Program-made: the position numbers and the translations under genes
In this document: one piece after another, positions 53,647 to 62,949 of the stretch
How the letters are laid out: the number at the start of each line of letters is the position of its first letter
How positions within the stretch are numbered: the stretch's first letter is position 1
Source: DATAES01 sp963721305
GTDB lineage: Bacteria; Actinomycetota; Acidimicrobiia; Acidimicrobiales; JACDCH01
Assembly: GCA_963721305.1 (NCBI GenBank)
Contig: CAVRIR010000003.1
Span: forward strand, 434,001 to 498,000
Direction of reading: 5' to 3'
DNA: 64,000 nucleotides
Notes under the pieces: generated by a model
Seen by the model: the letters and a program-made list of their open reading frames with translations, nothing else
What the model was told of the DNA's origin: nothing
The model's database searches: none

Positions 53647-55200
53647 CTACCGCGCGGAGCGTTTCACGCCGAGGAGGCCCGCGGCGGGGGAGGGGGAGAC
53701 GCCGAGGAGGCAACGCACGCGTGTGCCGGCACCCGGTGTGCTCTCCACCTCGAGGGTGGCGCCGATGCTCGCGGCTCGCTCGCGCATGCCGACGATCCCG
53801 TACGAGTCGAGCCGTCCGGCGCGTCCGGTGGGGAAGCCTTTGCCATCGTCCGCCACCTCGAGCTCGGCGTTGGCGCCGTCGCACTGCCAGGTCACGGTGA
53901 CGTGATGCGCACCGGCGTGCTTCTCAATGTTGGCGAGCGCCTCCTGGGCGATGCGGAACAGCTCACGCTCCTGCAACAGCGGCAGCCGGCCGGTCGCCTC
54001 GCTCCGCACGACGATTTCGAGGCCCGTCCGCTCGCGTACTCGTTGGAGGTACAGGTGGAGCACCGTGAGCATGTCCTGCGACTCGGATACGTCGGTCCGC
54101 AGGTCGTACAGCGTGTCCCGTACGTCTCGGATCACATCTCGGACGTCGGACCGTAGTTGTTCGAGCGAACCGCCGACCGCTTCGCCCCTCGAGTCGGTCT
54201 TGACGATCCGGTCGAGCTCGAACGCGAGGTAGGCGAGTGACTGTCCGATGTGGTCGTGCAGGTCGCGGGCGATGCGGATTCGTTCCTCTTCGGCGCCCAC
54301 CGTACGGAGGCGACCGAACCAGCGGGCGTTGTCGAGCGCCAGCGCCGCCGGTTCGGCGAACCCATTCAGCAGCTCGACGTCACGGTCGCTGAAATGGCCG
54401 GGGTCGGGGTGCTCGATCGACACCAGGCCGATGACCGATCCTCGGGCGAGCAGGGCGGCATACACGCCGGAGCACATGCGGGGCGCGAGCCCGGGCCCGT
54501 CGCTCGACAGCAGGTTCAGCTCGGAGACTGTCCGTTGTTCGTCCACCGCCAGCACCAGTGCGGGCGGCAGCTCGCTGGTCGCGAAGCGCGGCGGCAATCT
54601 CATGCCCTCCCGGCGAGCGGTGACCCAGCCGTGATCGGTCTCGTCGTAGAGCAGCACGGCCGCGGCGGCGTAGTCGAACAGGTCGCGCAGCCGGCCCATG
54701 GTCGAGTCGAGCGCCTCGTCGAGATCGAGCGAGGCCGGAAGCGTCTGGGCGACCTGGTGGAGCGAGAACAGCAGCGCGTTCGCGTCAACGAGTCGCCCCA
54801 GGCGGTCGAGCGCAAGCGACCGTTGCCGGTCGGCCTCGCCCGAGACGCGGCGGGCGTAACCGGCGACGAGCGCGACGAGGACGAACTCGGCCGCCCACTG
54901 CAGGCTGACCCGCAGCTCGTGCTCGCTCCGGAGGTAATCGGGCAGGCCGACCGCGACCACCGACGCGAGGACGACCACGAGCGCGAACCTGAAGCCGCGG
55001 GCGAACCCGGCGACGACGATCGCGGTGATCAGCGAGAAGACGAACGGTGAATCCCAATAACCGGTCGAGATGACGGCCAGCGCGTGGATCGCCACCTCGA
55101 CGAACACGGCCACCACGCCGCTGATGTCGTCGGTGATCCGGATCGGGCGCAGCGTGCGGAATGCCGCGTAGGCGACGATCACGATCGCCCACAGGCCCAC
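53647..55200 (-). CDS. Membrane sensor histidine kinase (GAF, HisKA_3, HATPase)
   Basis: A kinase of at least 517 residues. Four or more membrane helices fill the first 130 residues, then a GAF domain (about 150-300), the HisKA_3 phospho-acceptor in ARDLHDHIGQSLAYLAFEL and an ATPase with ADDGKGFP and YGIVGMRERAASIGATLEVE. The GTG at 55200 is the first usual start, but the frame upstream is open and encodes another helix (RWGTTAIGLALAAADL), so the real N-terminus may be 30-40 residues longer with a damaged start. It is the likely partner of the regulator at 52856. Confidence 0.9.
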   Translation of the reverse strand: MGLWAIVIVAYAAFRTLRPIRITDDISGVVAVFVEVAIHALAVISTGYWDSPFVFSLITAIVVAGFARGFRFALVVVLASVVAVGLPDYLRSEHELRVSLQWAAEFVLVALVAGYARRVSGEADRQRSLALDRLGRLVDANALLFSLHQVAQTLPASLDLDEALDSTMGRLRDLFDYAAAAVLLYDETDHGWVTARREGMRLPPRFATSELPPALVLAVDEQRTVSELNLLSSDGPGLAPRMCSGVYAALLARGSVIGLVSIEHPDPGHFSDRDVELLNGFAEPAALALDNARWFGRLRTVGAEEERIRIARDLHDHIGQSLAYLAFELDRIVKTDSRGEAVGGSLEQLRSDVRDVIRDVRDTLYDLRTDVSESQDMLTVLHLYLQRVRERTGLEIVVRSEATGRLPLLQERELFRIAQEALANIEKHAGAHHVTVTWQCDGANAELEVADDGKGFPTGRAGRLDSYGIVGMRERAASIGATLEVESTPGAGTRVRCLLGVSPSPAAGLLGVKRSAR

Positions 55201-55427
55201 AGCGGTGCTGTCGTGTCGCAGGTCCGCCGCGGCGAGCGCCAGTCCGATGGCCGTAGTGCCCCAACGAATCGCGATGGTCGCCGACCTGAAGGGAGCCAGC
55301 CGGTCGTGAGGACGGTCGACGCCGATCAGCCGAGGACGGGTCCGATCTTGAACGTGACGCGCCCGAGCGCGATCACGAAGACGGGCGGAAGGATGGAGAG
55401 CACGAGCCTGAGTCGGAGAAGGCTCGA

Positions 55428-55607
55428 CTACGTCGTGGGGACGCGCCCCGTCGGCTTCCCCAGTGCGTTCGCTTCCGTCAGAGCCACTACGAAGTTCGAT
55501 AGCTCCGCTACCTCGGTCTGCTTCAACAGGTTCTCAAGGGCATCCCGCGCCGGAAGACCCAGGTCCATCGGTGTCAGCGTACGGGACAACTCGCGCGCAC
55601 CGGGGAA
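55428..55607 (-). pseudogene. TadC-like fragment
   Basis: About 59 residues resemble the cytoplasmic T2SSF domain of TadC: ARELSRTLTPMDLGLPARDA followed by LLKQTEVAELSNFVVALTEA and NALGKPTGRV, where the frame stops. The rest of the gene, including all membrane helices, is missing. It lies between whiB and the kinase gene. It is a remnant of a second tadC or of a rearranged tad cluster. Confidence 0.6.
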
Positions 55608-55614
55608 GTCGCGG

Positions 55615-56032
55615 CTAGGCGGCGTCTCGGGGATGGGCGTCGACCAGGTCCAGGCGTACCACGTTCGAGGGTTCGTCCATGCGCGCAACCACGGCACGGA
55701 GCCGCTCGATGTCGCGCTCGTTGCCTCGATGGCGTCACGTCCGTGAACTCGATGCCGCAGCGGACGCCATACAGGCACAGCCCTGCGTCCGCTTCAGCGA
55801 GTGCCTCGACTCCGCACTCCCGCCGGACGGGACAGTCCCGGCAAACGGCGAGCGCGGCCGCTCGATTACGTCGCCCGTGTCGCCCGACTCCCCAGTCGTC
55901 GGCGAACATGGACGGTGCGTCCGGGTCACAGCACGCCGCGTGCCAATCCCACGCGCCCCCGTGAGACGATCGGTCGAGGAAGTCAATGGCGGTCGAAGTG
56001 CCGGCCGATGCACCGGCGGTGGCGTTGGTCAT
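55615..56032 (-). CDS. WhiB-family Fe-S regulator (one frame break)
   Basis: WhiB proteins bind a 4Fe-4S cluster and contact the primary sigma factor. The four Cys are in WHAACCDPD (first) and AVCRDCPVRREC. The usual G-V/I-W/R-G-G turn is read as YGVRCGIEF, an unusual extra Cys. After PSRQ, near 55705, the frame changes and the end reads ERLRAVVARMDEPSNVVRLD to a TAG at 55615. The ATG overlaps the stop of a small upstream gene (ATGA). Confidence 0.87.
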
Positions 56033-56184
56033 GCCTTCACCCTGCAGAAGATGCGGTCGATAGTCGTCACCACTGCTGGGGCGATTTGCGTCCGCCGGCC
56101 GAGCCGCAAAGCCTCAGCTTCCGTCCACCGCCACCGTCGGTGGACGGTCCCGTCGCGGTGAACACGCGAATATTGATGAACCAA
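56029..56184 (-). CDS. Small protein of 51 residues coupled to whiB
   Basis: The frame from a TTG at 56184 to a TGA at 56029 encodes VHQYSRVHRDGTVHRRWRWT and a helical end (IAPAVVTTIDRIFCRVKA). The TTG is preceded by GGAGG at normal distance, and the stop overlaps the whiB start. The peptide is basic and Trp/Arg-rich. I do not recognise it, but the ribosome site and coupling argue that it is translated. Confidence 0.55.
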   Translation of the reverse strand: MVHQYSRVHRDGTVHRRWRWTEAEALRLGRRTQIAPAVVTTIDRIFCRVKA

Positions 56185-56325
56185 CTGTCTTTTCCTCCGT
56201 GCTCCCCTGGCCACTCTCGGCGGGGAGTTGGTCGGGATCGGCCGGTAACACCGGGACCATCGTCCGATCGAGGCTGAATCTACGCGGACAGTCTCAACAG
56301 CCCGATAACGGAGGATCAATCATCT

Positions 56326-59019
56326 GTGGCGAACGGGACTTCGGTGCCCGCCCGGGTCACCCGGACCGGGGTGAGGTCAGCTGTACGCTTCGGCCGGTTG
56401 GGGCGATTGGAGAGGTTGCCTACGCGGAGCGTTGTCGCTGCTACGAAGCTTGCGGTTCCGAGGCCGCTACGCGTACTCGTGGCGCGGCCTGATCTGAGCG
56501 CGCGATTGGACAGCGAGTATCGGCTCGGGCTGGTTTCGGCGCCGGCCGGTTATGGCAAGACCGTCCTCATGGCGTCGTGGGCCGCCGGGCTCGCTGACCG
56601 GCTGGCGTGGCTGTCGTGCGATCCGTTGGATGTCGAGCCCACACGATTCATGTCGTCGCTCTTGTCGGCGATCTCGGCGCGGTGGCCCGGTGTCGCCGAC
56701 GACGCGTTCGTGCTGCTGGAGCGCGGGGGCGCCGATACCTACGACCCTGCCGTGTCAGTGGCGAACGAGCTGGCTGCGGTGGACGTCCCGGGGGTGATCG
56801 TGGTGGATGATCTCCATCTCGCTGCACCCTCGGCGGACATGATGACGGCGTTCATCGACGCATTGCCCGACAGGTTCCGGTTCGTGGCCGGAACCCGGTC
56901 CGATCCGCCCTTGCCCGTGGCCCGCCTGCGGGTGCAGGAGGAGCTACTCGAGCTGCGGAGCGAGGACCTTCGGTTCACCGCCACCGAGACCGCGGACTTC
57001 TTCGATCAGCACGAGATCTCGTTGACGGCCGACGAGGTGCGGCGCGTGTACGAGCTCACGGAGGGTTGGCCCGCCGGTGTGCAGCTGGCCGCGATCGCCT
57101 TGGAGCGGGCCGTGGCGCGCGACGAACTCCTGGACGCGTTTGCCACGACCGACCGTGCCGTCGCCGAATTTCTGGTGAGCGAGGTGCTTGCCAGCCTGCC
57201 GTCGGACCTCGTGGAGTTCCTCCTCGAGACGTCGGTGCTCGACGCCTTCGATGCTGAGCTGTGTGCGGCCGTCACGGGCGTCGAGGAGGCGGCGGTCGTG
57301 GTCGAGCGTCTCGTCGCCGCCGATCTGTTCGTGGTGCCGCTGGACGAGCGGGGTCGTTGGTATCGCTACCACCATCTCTTTGGCGAGTTCCTTCGCGCCC
57401 GACTGGCGTCGCTCGGGACCTCGAGACTGCGCTCGGCGCACGATCGGGCGAGCCGTTGCCTCGAAGAGCGGGGCGACGTCGAGGGCGCGCTGCGTCACGC
57501 CATGGCGATCGATGACGTGGAGCGGGCCGGTTGGATTCTTCGTGCAGCACTCGAGCGTTCCCTGAGCATGTCCGAGGGTGCGGACGTCGCGGTGCGGGCG
57601 GTGCGCCTGTGGCTGCACGAGTTCGGCCCGACGTTCGTCGAGACCGAGCCCGCATGGGTTGTGGAACTTGTGATCGGGTTGATCACGCTGACCGGACCGG
57701 ACGACGCGCCCACGTGGTTGGAGCGGGTTCGCCGGGCCCATCCGGATGCTGACGGCGAGCTCACTGCCCTCATCGAGGGCGCCTGGAGCGAGCATCACCA
57801 GCACCGCGGACAGCCGTTGGAGGCGCTCCGCCACCTGCGTCTCGCGATGGATGCCGTCGGCGGCGAACCGTCGAACCGCGGTCTGTTGCCCCTGCTCTAC
57901 GCCGGCACGGCTCGCGCGTATCTCCAGGCCGGTGAGCTCGACGAGGCGGCCGCCGTGCTCGAGCGGGCTGTGGCGCATCCGGTCGGCAACCCGCTCACTG
58001 ACGAGGTCCGTCAACCGGGGATCGCGGCGTTCGTGGCGGCGCGCTCGGGAGAGCTCTCGGCTGCCGATGCGCTCGCAAGAAGCGCGACCCAGTCGGCCGA
58101 CGAGTTCGACCTGCGCAGCCCCGAAGTGGGGCGGATCTTCGCCGGACTGGCTCTGGCCGAGGTGCACCTCGAACGCGGTGACAACGAACAGGCGGCCCAG
58201 ATGCTCGAGGGGGTGACGCGCGCCAGCGACGCAAGTCACCGTCCGACGCTTCAGAGCCTGGTCACTCTCTACCGCGCCAAGCTGGCTCGTGTCCTCGGTG
58301 ACGAGGTCGTCGCCGCTGCGCTGTTGGCCGAGACCCGACTCCTGTATCCCGACGCCGACGTGGCGTTTCGCCAGGTGCTGGGCGAGGAGGCAGTAGCGCA
58401 GTCATTGCGGTTCGATCCCGCGAAGACGGCGACGCTGCTCCAAGACCTCGACCAGGGCCGCGTCACCACGCGGATCCTGCAGGCGCGCCTCGCCCTCCTC
58501 GAAAGGGACGCCAAGGTCGCGGTGGCGCTCCTGGCTGACCTACCACCGCCGACGACACGGCGGGGCCGCGTGGAGCGCGGCGTGCTGCGAGCGCTCAGCC
58601 TGCTCGAGAGCGACGTCGAGGGCGCCAACGCCGACCTACGCGATGCGCTCGAGGCCGCCGCGCCCGAGCGGTTGATTCGCACCATCGTCGATCAGGGGCC
58701 CGGTGTCCACAAGCTGCTGCTGTCGTTCGCGCCCGACGCCCGCCACGAGGGTTTCCTGCAGGAACTGATCACCGCAACGAGCCAGATCGTCGGACCGGTG
58801 CGCGCCGCGGTGCCCCAGACGCTCGTCGACCCGCTGACCGAACGGGAGTTGACGGTGCTGCGCTACTTGTCCAGCCGCTTGACGTACCGCGAGATCGCCG
58901 CCGCGCTGTACGTGTCGCTCAACACGCTCAAGTCCCACGTCCGGGCCGTGTACCGCAAGCTCGACGTCGCATCCCGAGCCGACGCCGTCGACGCCGGCCG
59001 GCGGCTGGGTGTGATCTGA
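56326..59019 (+). CDS. MalT/LAL-type LuxR transcriptional regulator
   Basis: An 897-residue STAND ATPase regulator. The N-terminal NTPase has Walker A in SAPAGYGKTVLMASW and Walker B in GVIVVDDLHLAAP, with WYRYHHLFGEFLRARL as the usual end of the winged-helix part. About 400 residues of TPR-like helices follow. The LuxR helix-turn-helix is at the C-terminus: LTERELTVLRYLSSRLTYRE, then VSLNTLKSHVRAVYRKLDV. It starts with GTG; GGAGG lies about ten bases upstream. It is divergent from the small gene before whiB across 141 bases, which should hold both promoters. It may control the tad genes; this is inference from position. Confidence 0.93.
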   Translation: MANGTSVPARVTRTGVRSAVRFGRLGRLERLPTRSVVAATKLAVPRPLRVLVARPDLSARLDSEYRLGLVSAPAGYGKTVLMASWAAGLADRLAWLSCDPLDVEPTRFMSSLLSAISARWPGVADDAFVLLERGGADTYDPAVSVANELAAVDVPGVIVVDDLHLAAPSADMMTAFIDALPDRFRFVAGTRSDPPLPVARLRVQEELLELRSEDLRFTATETADFFDQHEISLTADEVRRVYELTEGWPAGVQLAAIALERAVARDELLDAFATTDRAVAEFLVSEVLASLPSDLVEFLLETSVLDAFDAELCAAVTGVEEAAVVVERLVAADLFVVPLDERGRWYRYHHLFGEFLRARLASLGTSRLRSAHDRASRCLEERGDVEGALRHAMAIDDVERAGWILRAALERSLSMSEGADVAVRAVRLWLHEFGPTFVETEPAWVVELVIGLITLTGPDDAPTWLERVRRAHPDADGELTALIEGAWSEHHQHRGQPLEALRHLRLAMDAVGGEPSNRGLLPLLYAGTARAYLQAGELDEAAAVLERAVAHPVGNPLTDEVRQPGIAAFVAARSGELSAADALARSATQSADEFDLRSPEVGRIFAGLALAEVHLERGDNEQAAQMLEGVTRASDASHRPTLQSLVTLYRAKLARVLGDEVVAAALLAETRLLYPDADVAFRQVLGEEAVAQSLRFDPAKTATLLQDLDQGRVTTRILQARLALLERDAKVAVALLADLPPPTTRRGRVERGVLRALSLLESDVEGANADLRDALEAAAPERLIRTIVDQGPGVHKLLLSFAPDARHEGFLQELITATSQIVGPVRAAVPQTLVDPLTERELTVLRYLSSRLTYREIAAALYVSLNTLKSHVRAVYRKLDVASRADAVDAGRRLGVI

Positions 59020-59023
59020 ACGC

Positions 59024-59062
59024 GAAGAGGCCCCGGTCCAGGACAAGGACCGGGGCCTCTTC
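59024..59062. terminator. Strong bidirectional terminator hairpin
   Basis: A perfect 16-bp stem GAAGAGGCCCCGGTCC / GGACCGGGGCCTCTTC around a seven-base loop, with a short T-containing end on the plus side. It begins five bases after the stop of the MalT-like gene and lies 36 bases beyond the end of the convergent tadC, so it can serve both. Confidence 0.88.
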
Positions 59063-59098
59063 CTCCGAGGGGAACCCCACACGAGAACCCTCAGAGAT

Positions 59099-59952
59099 CT
59101 AGATCGCTCCCGCGAGCTTCGTGATCGAGGGCACGACGGCCACGATGAAGAACACCGGCATGAAGCAGAGGATCACCGGGAACAGGATCTTGACGGCCAC
59201 CTTCGCCGCCCGCTCCTGCACCAGCTGCTTGCGCTTGATCCGGATCTCGGCCGACTGGACACGCAGCGTCTCGGCCAGCGATGTGCCGTGCTTCTGGGCC
59301 TGGAGAAGCGCCGTGACCAGCTGCCTGATCTCCTGCACCTGCACCCGGTCCGACAGCGTACGGAGGGCCTGAGACCGGGGCATGCCGGCCTGGATGTCGG
59401 CCAGGGTACGTCGCAACTCCTCGGCCAGCGGTCCCTCGTTGCGGACCGAGACACCGAGTCAGCGCCGCATCGAAGCCGAGGCCGGCTTCCACGCAGATGG
59501 TCAGCTGGTCGAGGATGTCGGCCGCCGAGAGGCGGATCGGTCGTGTGCCGCTTGTCCTTGATGGTGGCCACGTAGTAGTCGGGCAGGAAGAACAGAGCCA
59601 CGGCGGCGACCAGAGCCATCAGCGGGTGCCCGATGATGAACAGCAGCAGCCCCGAGAAGACCGCCAGGGTGATCTTGACCCCCAGCATGCGGGGCAGATC
59701 GAGTCCGTACGGATGACCGGCCTGCACGAGGCGCACCTCGAGGCCGTCCACCATCTGGTTGGGGAGGATGCGCCGGGTGATCGTTCCCGCCTGGCGCAGG
59801 ATGTCGTCGAGCTTGGACGGCGGGGCTTCGTGTTGCGGTAGGCCGGCGAAGAGATTGGCGCGGGCTCGGCTCGGCTCGGCCGTGAGGCCCCACCAGAGGG
59901 CGCCGAGAGCACCGACCATCGCCATGGCACCCAGGATGACTGCGATGTTCAT
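59099..59952 (-). CDS. tadC: TadC, Tad pilus inner-membrane protein (several frame breaks)
   Basis: TadC forms part of the inner-membrane platform of the Flp pilus. The N-terminal helix and linker (NIAVILGAMAMVGALGALWW, LDDILRQAGTITRRILP), then the helices ITLAVFSGLLLFIIGHPLMA, are in one frame up to KDKRHT. The T2SSF core is in others: VEAGLGFDAALTRCLG, then RRTLADIQAGMPRSQALRTL and VAVKILFPVILCFMPVFFI to the TAG at 59099. Two or three indels between 59430 and 59580 explain it. It follows the tadB gene by 29 bases. Confidence 0.87.
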
Positions 59953-59981
59953 GGTTCAGTTCCTTGTCAGTGTCGGTGTTG

Positions 59982-61612
59982 TCACAACGCCACGTCCTTG
60001 ACGATCCGGTTGATCCACAGCCAACCGATGAGCATCAGGCACGGCGCCGGCGACCAACCAGAGAATGCCGGACCCGTGGGTCAGGACGGCGAAGTTGTCC
60101 GGGTTGGTCTTCCATTCGAACAGGGCGAACACGATGGGGAAGGCCGTGAGGATGCGAGCCGACAGCCGGCCCTCGGCGGTCAGGGTTTGGACCTCGCGGA
60201 CCATGCGCTGGCGCTCCCGGATCGTCTCGCTCACCTGTGTGAGCGTCTCGGTGAGGTTGCCGCCGGTGTCCCGGTTGATCTCGATGGCGCCCACCACCCA
60301 GTCCAGGTCCTCGCTCTGCATGCGCTGCGAGAGTGACCGCAGGGCGTCGGACAGGTCCCGCCCGAGGCGGGTCTCGACCAACACGTGGGCGAACTCGCTG
60401 CGAGCCGGCTCGTCGGCCTCTTCGGCCACCGAATCGAGCGCCTGGGTGATTCCGAGACCACTGCGCAGCGATGTCGTGAGCAACTGGAGCACCTCGGGCA
60501 ACTGCCTGGGCGAACAGCGTCTGGCGCTTCACCAGGCGGCGCTTCACCACCGCCCGAGCGATGAGACACACCGCGCCACCCAGAAGGACGCCCAGGAGGG
60601 GGCCGGCGAGGAACAGGCCCACCAGCCCGGTCACCAGTGCGATCGCGAACACCAGCACGATGAACTCGCCGGGCTGCATGGAGATGCTGGCCACCGACAG
60701 GTTCTGGGCCAGGGTGCCCCGCTTGCCGTGACGCTCGAGAAACTCCTCCACGGCGGTGACGGTGCGCTTTCCCATCTCCGACACGTTCCTGGGTTGCTGG
60801 ATTCCGAGACGAGCCTTGGAGACCCGCTGACGGGGCCAGAAGGACCACACCAGGATGAACAGGGCGGCACCGACTCCCAGCGCCCCCAGCCACAGCCACG
60901 ACTGGGTGGCCGAGTCACTCGTGCCTCCGGTGACCGTGGTCGGCGCCGGCACACGGCTGAATGCTGTCGTGGGAGGCGGGACGGTGGTCGGCGCGACGGT
61001 CGTCGGGGTCGTGGCCACCACCTTGGTCAGCAGATCGGCCACCCGACCGAACGAGGCCGACAGCCCCGTGGGGTCGTCCGCCGGCGTAACCGTGCCGAGG
61101 GCCTGAAGGGCCGGGATGTCGGTGTCGGCCGTGGTCAGGCTGATGGCCTCCACGTGGTCGCCGTTGACGGAAGCCACCGCCTCGTCCAGGCCGTGGGCGC
61201 TCAGGGTGTCCTTCCCGTCCGAAAGGAGCACGAGGGCCTTGTTGGCGGCGCTCGGGGTGAAGGCATTCACCGCGGTGATGACCCCGTCGTAGAGCGGCGT
61301 CTCACCGTCAGCTGACAGAGCATTGATCCGATCCGTCAGCGCCGCCCGGTCGGTCGTGGGCGGCGCATCGACGGTGACCTGCTTGCCGAAGTCCACCAGG
61401 CCGATGCGCACGTTGGCCGGCATCTGGTTGATGAACCCGACTGCCGCGGCCTTGGCCTGGTCCATAGCCGGCTTCATGGACCCGGATGTGTCGACCGCGA
61501 GCATGACCTCGAAGTTGTCCGGAGTCACTTGAGCACCAGCCGGGTGGCTGAACACGATCCCGTAGCTCGCCCGAGGACCATGAAGGCGAGGAACACACAG
61601 CACGCGCCTCAT
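59982..61612 (-). CDS. tadB: VWA domain fused to TadB (several frame breaks)
   Basis: The first 200 residues form a von Willebrand A domain with a MIDAS site (VMLAVDTSGSMKPAMDQ, VLLSDGKDTLSAHG). A Thr/Pro-rich linker, a membrane helix (WLWLGALGVGAALFILVWSF) and the TadB part follow: FIVLVFAIALVTGLVGLFLA and, after a break near 60506, QLLTTSLRSGLGITQALDSV and WVVGAIEINRDTGGNLTETL. A last break near 60045 precedes GWLWINRIVKDVAL and the stop at 59982. The signal peptide near 61580 also seems to hold two compensating indels. TadB is usually only the second half; the VWA part must face outside. The start overlaps the tadA stop (ATGA). Confidence 0.85.
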
Positions 61613-62949
61613 CGGAGCCACGCTTCGGGGCCACCGAAGAGACCGCCGGGCAGGGCGATGCCCCGATCGGCCAGCTTGTCCACGAACGCCGGACGGATGC
61701 CTGTGGGCACCAGCGACATGGCCTTGTAGTCGTACCGGAAGATGTCCTGGAGGGTCACCACTTCGCCCTCCATGCCCACCACTTCGGTGACGTAGCTGAT
61801 CTTGCGGCTGCCATCACGGAACCGGTCGACGTGCACGATCAGATCGAGCGCCGCCGCCACCTGCTCACGGATGGCCCGCGACGGCAGGTCGAAGCCCGCC
61901 ATCAGCACCATCGTCTCGATGCGAGCCAGGGCGTCGCGAGGAGCGTTGGCGTGCACGGTCGACAGAGACCCGTCGTGACCGGTGTTCATGGCCTGGAGCA
62001 TGTCCAGTGCCTCGCTGCCACGGACCTCGCCCACGATGATGCGGTCGGGCCGCATGCGGAGGGCGTTGCGGACCAGGTCCCGAATGGTGACCTCGCCCTG
62101 CCCCTCCATGTTCGCGGGCCGTGCCTCCAGCCGGATGACGTGGTGCTGATGCAGCTGAAGCTCGACGGCGTCTTCGATCGTGACGATGCGCTCGTCCGAG
62201 GGCACGAAGCTGGAGAGGACGTTGAGCATGGTCGTCTTGCCCGTGCCGGTACCGCCGGACACGAGGATGTTCAGCCCGCCCTCGACGGCGGTGGCCAGCA
62301 GGGCCGCCGTGGCCTCCGTGAAGGTCCCCAGCGCCACCAGGTCCTTCGCCTGGAACGGGTCCTTGGCGAATTTGCGGATGGTGAGGATCGAACCGTCCAG
62401 CGACAGCGGTGGCACGATGACGTTGACGCGGGAGCCGTCGGCCAGGCGGGCGTCCACCATCGGGGACGACTCGTCGATACGCCGGCCGATCGGGGCCACG
62501 ATGCGGTCGATGATGCGCCGCAGGTGCTCCTCGGAGATGAACCGGGCCTTGGTCTGCTCGATGACGCCCTTGCGCTCGACGTAGATGAGGTCGGAGCCGT
62601 TGACCATGACCTCGGAGACGTCGGGGTCGTCCAGGAACTGCTCGATGGGACCGAGTCCCATCACGTCACGGGCGATGTCGCGGATGAGATCCTGACGCTC
62701 CTGAGACGACAGCGCCGTCTCGGTCTGGTCCATGAGAACGCCGATCTCGGCGACCACCATGGCCCGCAGCTGCTCCTCGTCCTGCGACTCGAACAGCCGC
62801 GAGCCCAGACGGGCGAAGAGCTGGTCGTGGACCCTGATCTTCAACTCCGCCAGCCCGTCACGGACCGTCTCCTGGGAAGGGTGCCAGGTCTGGATCGTGT
62901 CGCCGGCGGCCTTCTGGGCCGCCTGGTTGATGCGTTCGCTGATGCTCAT
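61609..62949 (-). CDS. tadA: TadA/CpaF secretion ATPase
   Basis: The hexameric ATPase powers Flp pilus assembly. The 446-residue protein has an N-terminal helical domain, DPDVSEVMVNGSDLIYVERK, Walker A in VSGGTGTGKTTMLNVLSS, the Asp box VTIEDAVELQL, Walker B in RIIVGEVRGSEALDMLQAM and the His box TGHDGSLSTVHAN. It is intact. Start and stop overlap the neighbouring tadZ and tadB (ATGA both times), so the cluster is tightly coupled. Confidence 0.97.
   Translation of the reverse strand: MSISERINQAAQKAAGDTIQTWHPSQETVRDGLAELKIRVHDQLFARLGSRLFESQDEEQLRAMVVAEIGVLMDQTETALSSQERQDLIRDIARDVMGLGPIEQFLDDPDVSEVMVNGSDLIYVERKGVIEQTKARFISEEHLRRIIDRIVAPIGRRIDESSPMVDARLADGSRVNVIVPPLSLDGSILTIRKFAKDPFQAKDLVALGTFTEATAALLATAVEGGLNILVSGGTGTGKTTMLNVLSSFVPSDERIVTIEDAVELQLHQHHVIRLEARPANMEGQGEVTIRDLVRNALRMRPDRIIVGEVRGSEALDMLQAMNTGHDGSLSTVHANAPRDALARIETMVLMAGFDLPSRAIREQVAAALDLIVHVDRFRDGSRKISYVTEVVGMEGEVVTLQDIFRYDYKAMSLVPTGIRPAFVDKLADRGIALPGGLFGGPEAWLR

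Noticed and set aside
55326..55403. 25-residue hydrophobic minus-strand frame (ILPPVFVIALGRVTF) before the kinase gene
   Set aside because: It is too short, has no ribosome site and may be part of a damaged upstream region; evidence is insufficient.
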